This document shows, piece after piece, positions 14,906-22,144 of a DNA stretch of 58,081 nucleotides. The stretch's first letter is position 1, and each line of letters starts with the position of its first letter. Origin of the DNA: CAG-791 sp963629395 (GTDB lineage: Bacteria > Bacillota > Clostridia > Lachnospirales > Lachnospiraceae); NCBI GenBank assembly GCA_963629395.1, contig CAVGIV010000007.1, forward strand, positions 1 through 58,081, read 5' to 3'. The notes below the pieces were generated by a model. The model saw only the letters and a list, made by a program, of their open reading frames with translations. It was not told the origin of the DNA and searched no databases. A program made the translations under genes and the position numbers.

Positions 14906-17900
14906 ATGGAAGATAACAACAAGATACCCATGCAGACACAGAAGGGCAAGACCGGAGAAGGCAGCCTTCTGCACAAGCTACAGGCGCTGAGTGCCTACAC
15001 CGTGGAGGAGGAACGCTTTCTGCCGGACCTTGGCTGCCGCGGATACGTGCTGCGGCACAACAAAAGCGGCGCGCGCATTGCTCTTTTGCCCAATGACGAC
15101 AATAACAAGGTGTTCTACATCGGCTTCCGCACACCGCCGGAGGATTCCACGGGCGTTGCCCACATCATCGAGCACACCGTCCTGTGCGGCTCCCGCGACT
15201 TTCCGGTGAAGGACCCGTTTATCGAGGTGGTGAAGGGATCTCTTAATACCTTTCTCAATGCCATGACCTATCCGGATAAGACCGTCTACCCGGTGGCCTC
15301 CACCAACGAGAAGGACTTTGCCAACCTGATGCACGTGTATCTGGATGCGGTTTTCCACCCGAACATTTACACCAATGAGAGCATTTTCCGCCAGGAAGGC
15401 TGGCATTATGAGGTGAAGGATGAGGAAGGGAAGACACCGGAGGTTGTCATCAACGGTGTCGTCTACAACGAGATGAAGGGCGTGATGTCCTCGCCGGACG
15501 ATGTCTTAAACGACGTAGTCCTTGCCTCGCTCTACCCGGATACCACCTATTCCATCGTCTCCGGCGGCGATCCCGAGGTGATCCCAGAGCTCTCCTACGA
15601 GCAGTATCTGGCATTTCACAAGCGCTTTTACCATCCGTCCAACGCGTATTTGTATCTCTACGGTGATATGGACGTAATAGAGCGCCTGCGCTTTATCGAT
15701 GAGAAGTACCTTTCGGACTATGACGTCCTGGAGGTGGATTCCGAAATCCGGCCGCAGGAGCCCTTTACGGCTCCGGTTCAGAAGGATAAATATTACAGCA
15801 TCCTGCCGGAAGAGGATGAGAAAGAAAAGGCGTATCTGTCCTGGAATGTGGCCCTTCCGATTCACGGAAATGCCAAGGAGATCCTGGCCTTTAGGATTCT
15901 CGATTATGTGCTGTGCGACGCAGAGGGTGCACCGGTGAAGGAGGCGCTGCGCAAAAAGGGCATCGGCCAAAGCGTAGAATCCCTGTACGAGCCCGGGATT
16001 TACGAGCCGTATTTTTCCGTGGCGGCCAAGCTCGCCGATCCGGAGCAAAAAGACGAATTCGAAGCGACCATCCTGGAGACCTTAAAGAGCATTGCCGAGA
16101 ACGGCATTGATACCAAGGCGCTGCAGGCCGGCATCAACTACCACGAATTCCACTACAGAGAGGCGGACTTTGGCTCCTATCCCAAGGGACTTGTCTACGG
16201 CCTGGACATCATGGATACCTGGCTGTATGAGGAGCAGCAGGTGTGGGACAACCTGGATATCGGACGATTCTACGAAGAGCTCAAGGGTGAGGTCGGCAGC
16301 GGATATTTTGAAGGACTGATTGTCAAATATCTTCTGACCAACCAGCACCGGAGCACCGTTGTGCTGCTGCCGCAGAAGGGCCTGACCGAGCAGGCAGAGG
16401 CGCAGCAGAAGGAAAAGCTTGCGGACTTTGCAGCATCCTGCTCGGAGGAGAAACTGCAGGCGCTTCGCGACAAGGAGACAGCGCTTCGCGACTGGCAGAA
16501 CACGCCGGAAACGGAGGAGGCGCTGGCGAGTATTCCGGTGCTGGAGCGCAGCGACCTTACAAGAGATCCGGTTCTGCCGGTAACCGAGGTGATAAAGGAT
16601 GCTGCCGGATTCCCGATTCTGACGCACCCGGTCTTTACCAGCGGCATCGACTATGTGGATCTGGAGTTTGATGTAACAGATATCCCCTGGGAGGATCTTA
16701 GGTATCTAGGGGTTCTGCGGACACTGATGGGGGCGCTGGACACGGAGCGCTACTCCTACCAGGCACTGGATAATGAGATCAACATCGTTTCCGGCGGCAT
16801 TGCACCGGGGGCAACGGTTATTGTAAGCGCGAAGGATTCAGGACACTTCCGCGTGCTGTATAAGATCTGCCTCAAGACGATGGATACATCCTTCCCGGAG
16901 GCTCTGGCCCTGGCCGGAGAGATGCTCTTTGCTACCAAATGGGAGGATACCGAACGCATCCGGGAGGTCCTCGAGGAGGAGCGGGCCTCGATGAAGGCAG
17001 GGCTTTCTTCTGCAGGACATTCTACGGCGGTTTCCCGCGCGTCGGCGGCGCTGTTTGCTTCCGCAGCGGTTTCCGACGATTTGTCCGGGATCGGCATGTA
17101 TCGGCTGCTGGACGAGCTTTGCTCTCATTTTGAAGAGAAAAAAGACGACCTGGTGCAGCGGCTTCAAAGACTAGGCGCGCGTCTTGCTGCCAAGGAACGC
17201 TTTTTTGCAGATGTCACGGCAGAAAAGGAGCGGATCCCGGCCATTGCCAAGGGAATCTCTTCCTTTGCCGAAGCGCTCTCGGGTGAGGGCGGCGTGAACG
17301 TGTTGGATCATTTCGCCAAGGTGGAGTATCAGCCGCATTCCTGCCGGAAGGAGGGCTTCACAACGGCGGGGCAGGTGCAGTTCGTATGCCGCGCCGGAAA
17401 CTTCACGGACGCAGGACTTGCCGATACCGGTGCTCTGGACGTACTGCGTGTGATTCTGGGGTACGACTATCTCTGGACGAAGGTACGCATGAACGGCGGT
17501 GCCTATGGGTGTATGAGCAGCTTCTCCCGAAGCGGCCTTGGGTACCTTGTGAGCTACCGCGATCCGCAGCTGACAAAGACCATTGAAACCTTCGAAGGGG
17601 CGGCGGACTTTGTGCGGGGCTTTACAGCAAGCGAGAAGGAAATGACCAAGTACATCATCGGAACGGTCAGCGGTCTGGATCGTCCGATGACGCCTTCGGC
17701 CTTCGGCAAATTCTCGCAGGTGTGCGTACTGAAGGAGGTCGCAGACGAGGAAATTATCAAGGAGCGGCAGCAGGTGCTGGACTGCACCCAGGAGGACATT
17801 CAGGCAGTAGCGGACCACCTTGATGCGATCATGAAGAGTGATGTCCTGTGCGTGGTCGGCGCATCGGCCAAGCTTAAGGAGAACGCAGAGCTGTTCGAGC

Positions 17901-17920
17901 ACCTCGAGCCGCTGGTGTAG
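14906..17920 (+). CDS. M16C-family zinc metalloprotease (presequence-protease/insulysin-like)
   Basis: The 1004-residue protein has the inverted zinc motif HIIEH at residues 86-90, preceded by GFRTPPEDSTGVA and followed by LCGSRDFPVKDPFIEV, all typical of the M16C group that includes mitochondrial presequence protease. The length fits the four-domain clamshell, with an M16C-associated middle region and inactive C-terminal halves. No signal peptide is seen, so it should act in the cytoplasm on peptides. GAGGAGAGAG precedes ATG 14906. It stands alone between the tmRNA region and the family D element upstream of era. Substrates cannot be inferred. Confidence 0.93.
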   Translation: MEDNNKIPMQTQKGKTGEGSLLHKLQALSAYTVEEERFLPDLGCRGYVLRHNKSGARIALLPNDDNNKVFYIGFRTPPEDSTGVAHIIEHTVLCGSRDFPVKDPFIEVVKGSLNTFLNAMTYPDKTVYPVASTNEKDFANLMHVYLDAVFHPNIYTNESIFRQEGWHYEVKDEEGKTPEVVINGVVYNEMKGVMSSPDDVLNDVVLASLYPDTTYSIVSGGDPEVIPELSYEQYLAFHKRFYHPSNAYLYLYGDMDVIERLRFIDEKYLSDYDVLEVDSEIRPQEPFTAPVQKDKYYSILPEEDEKEKAYLSWNVALPIHGNAKEILAFRILDYVLCDAEGAPVKEALRKKGIGQSVESLYEPGIYEPYFSVAAKLADPEQKDEFEATILETLKSIAENGIDTKALQAGINYHEFHYREADFGSYPKGLVYGLDIMDTWLYEEQQVWDNLDIGRFYEELKGEVGSGYFEGLIVKYLLTNQHRSTVVLLPQKGLTEQAEAQQKEKLADFAASCSEEKLQALRDKETALRDWQNTPETEEALASIPVLERSDLTRDPVLPVTEVIKDAAGFPILTHPVFTSGIDYVDLEFDVTDIPWEDLRYLGVLRTLMGALDTERYSYQALDNEINIVSGGIAPGATVIVSAKDSGHFRVLYKICLKTMDTSFPEALALAGEMLFATKWEDTERIREVLEEERASMKAGLSSAGHSTAVSRASAALFASAAVSDDLSGIGMYRLLDELCSHFEEKKDDLVQRLQRLGARLAAKERFFADVTAEKERIPAIAKGISSFAEALSGEGGVNVLDHFAKVEYQPHSCRKEGFTTAGQVQFVCRAGNFTDAGLADTGALDVLRVILGYDYLWTKVRMNGGAYGCMSSFSRSGLGYLVSYRDPQLTKTIETFEGAADFVRGFTASEKEMTKYIIGTVSGLDRPMTPSAFGKFSQVCVLKEVADEEIIKERQQVLDCTQEDIQAVADHLDAIMKSDVLCVVGASAKLKENAELFEHLEPLV

Positions 17921-17936
17921 GAGGAGTCGTACAGCA

Positions 17937-18101
17937 TATCTGCCGGCGACAGGGTGGCGGCAGGATGTCCGGGTTCGGGGCCTTGCGAGGCCTCGGTGCT
18001 TGCGAGCGTCTTATGCGAGCTTAGCACCGCTAGGTCCGAGGATGGAATCGAGAGATGTCCCCGAACCGGACACCTCCGCCAGGACCCGTCGCCGGCAGAT
18101 A
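17937..18101 (+). repeat. 165-bp inverted-repeat element, family D, copy 1
   Basis: The element starts TATCTGCCGGCGAC and ends with the exact reverse complement GTCGCCGGCAGATA. About 38 bases of each arm pair almost perfectly (through TGTCC and TTCGGGG), and inner palindromes such as CTTGCGAGG fill the centre. A second copy in inverted orientation lies at 34799-34956, with about 90% identity by eye. It contains no convincing ORF or transposase. The layout suggests a MITE-like non-autonomous element. Here it sits 24 bases ahead of era and could affect its expression. Confidence 0.85.
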
Positions 18102-18125
18102 CATATATACTTACGAAAGGAACCT

Positions 18126-19046
18126 ATGGCAAAAGCAGGATTTGCGGCGATTGTGGGCCGCCCGAATGTCGGAAAATCCACATTGATGAACACACTGATC
18201 GGACAGAAGATCGCGATCACATCCTATAAGCCGCAGACGACGAGGAACCAGATCCGCACCATCTACAGCGATGAGAATGGACAGGTGGTCTTTCTGGATA
18301 CACCCGGCATCAACCAGGCCAGGGACAAGCTGGGCGACTACATGCTGCGGGCGGCGGAATCTACCTTGAAAGAGGTGGATCTGATCCTGTGGCTGGTGGA
18401 GCCGAGGGCGAATTTGAAAGAGGAGGATCTGGCGGTACTGGCCCGCGTTGCAGCTGCGGGCAGGCCTGTGATCCTCTGCGTTACCAAGACGGACAGCGTG
18501 AAAAAGGCGCAGCTCCTTCCGGTCGTCGCAGCCTATGCAGATGCCTGGAAAAAGGAAACCGGGCAGGAGCTTACAGACATTATTCCCATCAGCTCCCGGC
18601 AGCGCACCGGCCTGGAGGACCTTCGCTCCACCATTTGGAATCGCCTTCCGGAAGGAGCACCCTTCTACGATCCGGAGCAGGTTACGACGCAGACCGAGCG
18701 AGAGATTGCTGCTGAGATGATCCGCGAAAAGGTTCTTCGCTATGTGAATGAGGAGGTGCCGCACGGCATCGCCGTGCAGATCAACCGCATGAAGCTGCGC
18801 AAGGGCGAGAGCCTGATCTGCGATATTGATGCTGATATTATCTGCGAGAGGGAGAGCCACAAGGGCATCATCATCGGTGCCGGCGGCCAGATGCTCAAGA
18901 AAATCGGCACGGCGGCCAGAATTGACATCGAGAATATGATCGGTGCCAAGGTGAACCTGCGCCTTTGGGTCAAGGTCCGCAAGGGTTGGAAGGACGATCA
19001 GAACGCCCTTCGCAGCTACGGCTATAATCTAAAGGATCTTGGATGA
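18126..19046 (+). CDS. era: GTPase Era
   Basis: Era is an essential GTPase that binds the 3' end of 16S rRNA and helps 30S subunit maturation. The 306-residue protein has G1 GRPNVGKS at residues 11-18, the TTRNQI effector region, G3 DTPGI, G4 as TKTD (a variant of NKxD), and a C-terminal KH domain with GAGGQMLKKIG and VNLRLWVKVRKGW. AAAGG precedes ATG 18126; longer in-frame starts upstream run through repeat D and are rejected. The gene overlaps recO by four bases (ATGA), so the two are coupled as in many Firmicutes. Confidence 0.96.
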   Translation: MAKAGFAAIVGRPNVGKSTLMNTLIGQKIAITSYKPQTTRNQIRTIYSDENGQVVFLDTPGINQARDKLGDYMLRAAESTLKEVDLILWLVEPRANLKEEDLAVLARVAAAGRPVILCVTKTDSVKKAQLLPVVAAYADAWKKETGQELTDIIPISSRQRTGLEDLRSTIWNRLPEGAPFYDPEQVTTQTEREIAAEMIREKVLRYVNEEVPHGIAVQINRMKLRKGESLICDIDADIICERESHKGIIIGAGGQMLKKIGTAARIDIENMIGAKVNLRLWVKVRKGWKDDQNALRSYGYNLKDLG

Positions 19047-19699
19047 GCCGGCAGCCCTATACGGAGGTTACCGCCATGGTCATCGGCGTGCAGCCCATCG
19101 GGGAAAATGACCGCCGCGTTGTCCTTCTGACCAGAGAGCTGGGGCGGATCAGCGCCTTTGCCAAGGGGGCACGGCGGCCGAATTCCTCTCTTGTCGCGGC
19201 TACGGACCTGTTCGTCTTCGGCGTCTTCCGGCTCTACGCCGGCCGGGATTCCTACACACTGGTCGAGGCTGCGCCGCAGAATTATTTTCCGTGGTTTCGA
19301 ACGCACATTGAGGAGGCACTTCTGGGACAGTATTTCTGTGAGGTGCTAGAATATTGCACCAGGGAAAATAACGACGAATCCCAGCTTCTTCTCCTTTTGT
19401 ACCAGACGCTCCGCGCCCTGGAATCGGAGAAGTTCTCTGCGCGGCTGGTGCGTGCCGTGTTCGAGCTAAAGACTGTGACCGTGGAAGGAGAGCTCCGGGA
19501 ACCGAATGAGAAAAGCTATTCACCGGCGGCCATCGCTGCCTTTCGCCACATTGTGACAAGCCCCATCGGAAAGCTCTACACCTTCACGCTGGAGGAGGGG
19601 GCGGAAAAGGAGCTGGCCGCGCTGGCCGCGCGCAGCATGAGCTATGCCTTCGAGCGGCACCGCTTCAAGAGTCTGGAGATCCTGGACGCTATGCTGTGA
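19043..19699 (+). CDS. recO: DNA repair protein RecO
   Basis: RecO helps RecR load RecA on SSB-coated single-stranded DNA during gap repair. The N-terminal OB-fold is recognisable in EVTAMVIGVQPIGENDRRVVLLTRELGRISAFAKGARR, followed by the helical domain with LLLLLYQTLRALE. At 218 residues it is shorter than the usual 240-250, and the C-terminal zinc-finger cysteines of many RecO proteins are missing; only isolated Cys residues are seen. ATG 19043 overlaps the era stop. I do not see a frameshift, so the shortness is probably natural. Confidence 0.9.
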   Translation: MSRQPYTEVTAMVIGVQPIGENDRRVVLLTRELGRISAFAKGARRPNSSLVAATDLFVFGVFRLYAGRDSYTLVEAAPQNYFPWFRTHIEEALLGQYFCEVLEYCTRENNDESQLLLLLYQTLRALESEKFSARLVRAVFELKTVTVEGELREPNEKSYSPAAIAAFRHIVTSPIGKLYTFTLEEGAEKELAALAARSMSYAFERHRFKSLEILDAML

Positions 19700-19882
19700 C
19701 GGAATATCTTTGTGACCATTCAGCTTCCATCTCAGATTTGCTGTCGCAAATCCTCAATGCGGCTGGCCGTATATATATTTTGATCTGACGGTAGGACTGG
19801 CGGAGAGTCCGGCTTAAGGCCTTGCTAACAAACCAAAAAGAGTATAGAGTAGTTCGTTGTGTGTCATGTGGGAGTGAGGCAT

Positions 19883-20722
19883 ATGGAAACGAAAAAAACG
19901 GCGCATCGTCCGAAAAATGCTCGAGCGGCCGGTCCGAAGCGGGCTGCGCCTGCTAAAGGATCCTACGGGAGGAAACCGGCGGCAAAGAATACAGCCAGAA
20001 AGGGAACAACCGGGACAGCGGGGAAGAAGACGCCCCGGCGCAGCTCTGGAGCTCGTTCCGGCAGATCAGCCAGGAAAACGCTTCGCTATTATAAGAAAAA
20101 ACTCCGGCAGGCGGCAGTTCTGGCAGCAGGACTGGCGATTGCGGCGGGTGTTTTGCTTGCGGTGCGGGCAGTGACAAAGGGACTCGGACCGGAGGAGCAG
20201 GAGGCTTCTGCCATCGAGTTTCGCCGCAACGGCAGCATCGTGGTTACGTCGGTGGAGGCACTGGACCAGGATTATTACGATGCATCGGAGCTCAAAAAGA
20301 CCATACGGGATGCCGTAAGTGCCTATAATGATGAAAACGGCGGCGGTGTGAAGCAGACCTCCTTTTCTGTGACGGAGAATACGGCGCACCTGGTCATGAC
20401 CTACGATTCCGCAGAGGATTACGAGCGTTTTAACGATACCACACTGTATGTGGGGACTGTGCAGGGCGCCAGGGATGAGGGATTTGATTTTGCATCCATC
20501 ATGTCCAGCGTCAGCAATGCCGATTCCTCGAAGATTCTGAACGAAGCCACGCTGGAGCAGCTTCTTACCAACGATGTAATTATTCTGACCGAGCAGGCAA
20601 ACGTTGTGACGGCCAAGGGTATTTTGTATGCCACACCGAATCTGGGCGTGACAGATGAAACGCATGCCTCTGCGATTGGAACCATCAGCAGCGAGTCACC
20701 GGCAATTATAATACTGAAATGA
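19883..20722 (+). CDS. Single-span membrane protein with basic N-terminus, unrecognised
   Basis: I do not recognise this 279-residue protein. Residues 1-75 are low-complexity and very basic (Lys, Arg, Ala, Pro, Gly), like a nucleic-acid-binding or ribosome-associated tail. One membrane span lies at about 76-98 (AGLAIAAGVLLAVRAV). The rest, about 180 residues, would be outside the cell and mixes acidic and beta-like segments, with no cysteines and no enzyme motif seen. ATG 19883 follows GGAGTGAGG; an in-frame GTG at 19859 is less likely. It lies between recO and glyQS, 13 bases from the latter, and is probably cotranscribed with it. The 19700-19882 spacer shows a small hairpin (GATTTG/CAAATC) but no T-box. 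Confidence 0.75.
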   Translation: METKKTAHRPKNARAAGPKRAAPAKGSYGRKPAAKNTARKGTTGTAGKKTPRRSSGARSGRSARKTLRYYKKKLRQAAVLAAGLAIAAGVLLAVRAVTKGLGPEEQEASAIEFRRNGSIVVTSVEALDQDYYDASELKKTIRDAVSAYNDENGGGVKQTSFSVTENTAHLVMTYDSAEDYERFNDTTLYVGTVQGARDEGFDFASIMSSVSNADSSKILNEATLEQLLTNDVIILTEQANVVTAKGILYATPNLGVTDETHASAIGTISSESPAIIILK

Positions 20723-20735
20723 AAGGAAAGAGATT

Positions 20736-22127
20736 ATGGAAAAATCAATGGACAAGATCGTAGCCCTCTGTAATGCCCGCGGTTTTATCTATCCGGGTTC
20801 ACAGATTTACGGCGGACTCTCCAACACCTGGGACTACGGGAATCTTGGCGTAGAGCTCAAGAACAATGTAAAAAAGGCCTGGTGGCAGAAATTCGTGCAG
20901 GAGTCCCCGACTAATGTCGGCGTTGACTGCGCCATTCTCATGAACCCCAAGACCTGGGTGGCATCCGGACATCTCGCCGGCTTTTCCGATCCTTTGATGG
21001 ACTGCAAGGCCTGCGGCGAGCGCTTCCGTGCCGACAACCTGATTGAGGATTATGCCAAAGAGCATGAGATGACACTGGATTCCTCGGTGGACGGCTGGTC
21101 CAATGATGAGATGATGAGCTTCATCAACAAGTTCAAGGTTGCCTGCCCCTCCTGCGGACAGTTCCACTGGACGGATATCCGTCAGTTTAACCTGATGTTC
21201 AAAACCTTCCAGGGCGTTACGGAGGATTCCACCAACACAATTTACCTTCGTCCGGAGACGGCACAGGGCATCTTTGTTAACTTTAAGAATGTACAGCGGA
21301 CATCGAGAAAGCACCTGCCCTTTGGCATCTGCCAGATCGGCAAGTCCTTCCGCAACGAGATTACGCCCGGCAACTTTACCTTCCGCACCCGTGAGTTCGA
21401 GCAGATGGAGATGGAATTCTTCTGCAAGCCGGGAACGGATCTGGAGTGGTTCCAGTACTGGAAGGATTATGCATGGAAGTGGCTTTTGTCCCTTGGTCTG
21501 AAGGAGGAGCACCTTCGCTTCCGTGATCATGCCAAGGAGGAGCTGGCCTTCTATTCCAAGGCAACCTCGGACATCGAGTATACCTTCCCCTTTGGCGGCT
21601 TCGGCGAGCTTTGGGGAATTGCAGACCGTACGGATTACGATCTTTCCCAGCACCAGAAGGTATCCGGAGAGGATCTTACCTACTTCGACGAGGAGAGTGC
21701 AGAGCGTTACATTCCGTATGTCATCGAGCCGTCCCTTGGCTGCGATCGCGTGACGCTGGCCTTCCTGTGTGAGGCATACGATGAGGAAGAGCTTCCGGAC
21801 GGAACCGTGCGCAATGTTATGCACTTCCATCCGGCACTGGCACCGATCAAGATTGCGGTGCTGCCGCTGTCCAAGAAGCTTTCTGAGCCCGCCCAGAAGG
21901 TGTTTGCTGAGCTTTCCAAACGCTACAACTGCGAGTTTGATGACCGCGGAGCCATCGGCAAGCGCTATCGCCGGGAGGATGAGATCGGAACACCGTTCTG
22001 CATCTGCTATGACTTTGATTCGGAAAATGACCAGGCCGTTACCATTCGCGACCGTGACACCATGGAGCAGGTTCGTGTACCGATCGCCGAGCTCAAGGCA
22101 TGGTTTGATGACAAGTTTGACTTTTAA
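20736..22127 (+). CDS. glyQS: Glycyl-tRNA synthetase, single-chain type
   Basis: This class II enzyme charges tRNA-Gly. The 463-residue length and the opening ALCNARGFIYPGSQIYGGLSNTWDYGNLG identify the dimeric, eukaryote-like GlyRS rather than the alpha2-beta2 form. Zinc-site cysteines are seen as CKACGERF near residue 90 and CPSCGQFHW near 132. Motif 2 (FRNEITPGNFTFRTREFEQMEMEFF) and the C-terminal anticodon-binding domain are complete. AAGGAAAGAG precedes ATG 20736. It is followed by alaS after 17 bases. No T-box leader is visible, which is notable because Firmicute glyQS genes often have one. Confidence 0.96.
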   Translation: MEKSMDKIVALCNARGFIYPGSQIYGGLSNTWDYGNLGVELKNNVKKAWWQKFVQESPTNVGVDCAILMNPKTWVASGHLAGFSDPLMDCKACGERFRADNLIEDYAKEHEMTLDSSVDGWSNDEMMSFINKFKVACPSCGQFHWTDIRQFNLMFKTFQGVTEDSTNTIYLRPETAQGIFVNFKNVQRTSRKHLPFGICQIGKSFRNEITPGNFTFRTREFEQMEMEFFCKPGTDLEWFQYWKDYAWKWLLSLGLKEEHLRFRDHAKEELAFYSKATSDIEYTFPFGGFGELWGIADRTDYDLSQHQKVSGEDLTYFDEESAERYIPYVIEPSLGCDRVTLAFLCEAYDEEELPDGTVRNVMHFHPALAPIKIAVLPLSKKLSEPAQKVFAELSKRYNCEFDDRGAIGKRYRREDEIGTPFCICYDFDSENDQAVTIRDRDTMEQVRVPIAELKAWFDDKFDF

Positions 22128-22144
22128 AGAAAGAGGAAATAAAC

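Noticed and set aside
19700..20735. T-box leader for glyQS
   Set aside because: No specifier loop, AGGGTGGNACCGCG-type sequence or antiterminator was found upstream of glyQS or of the preceding gene.
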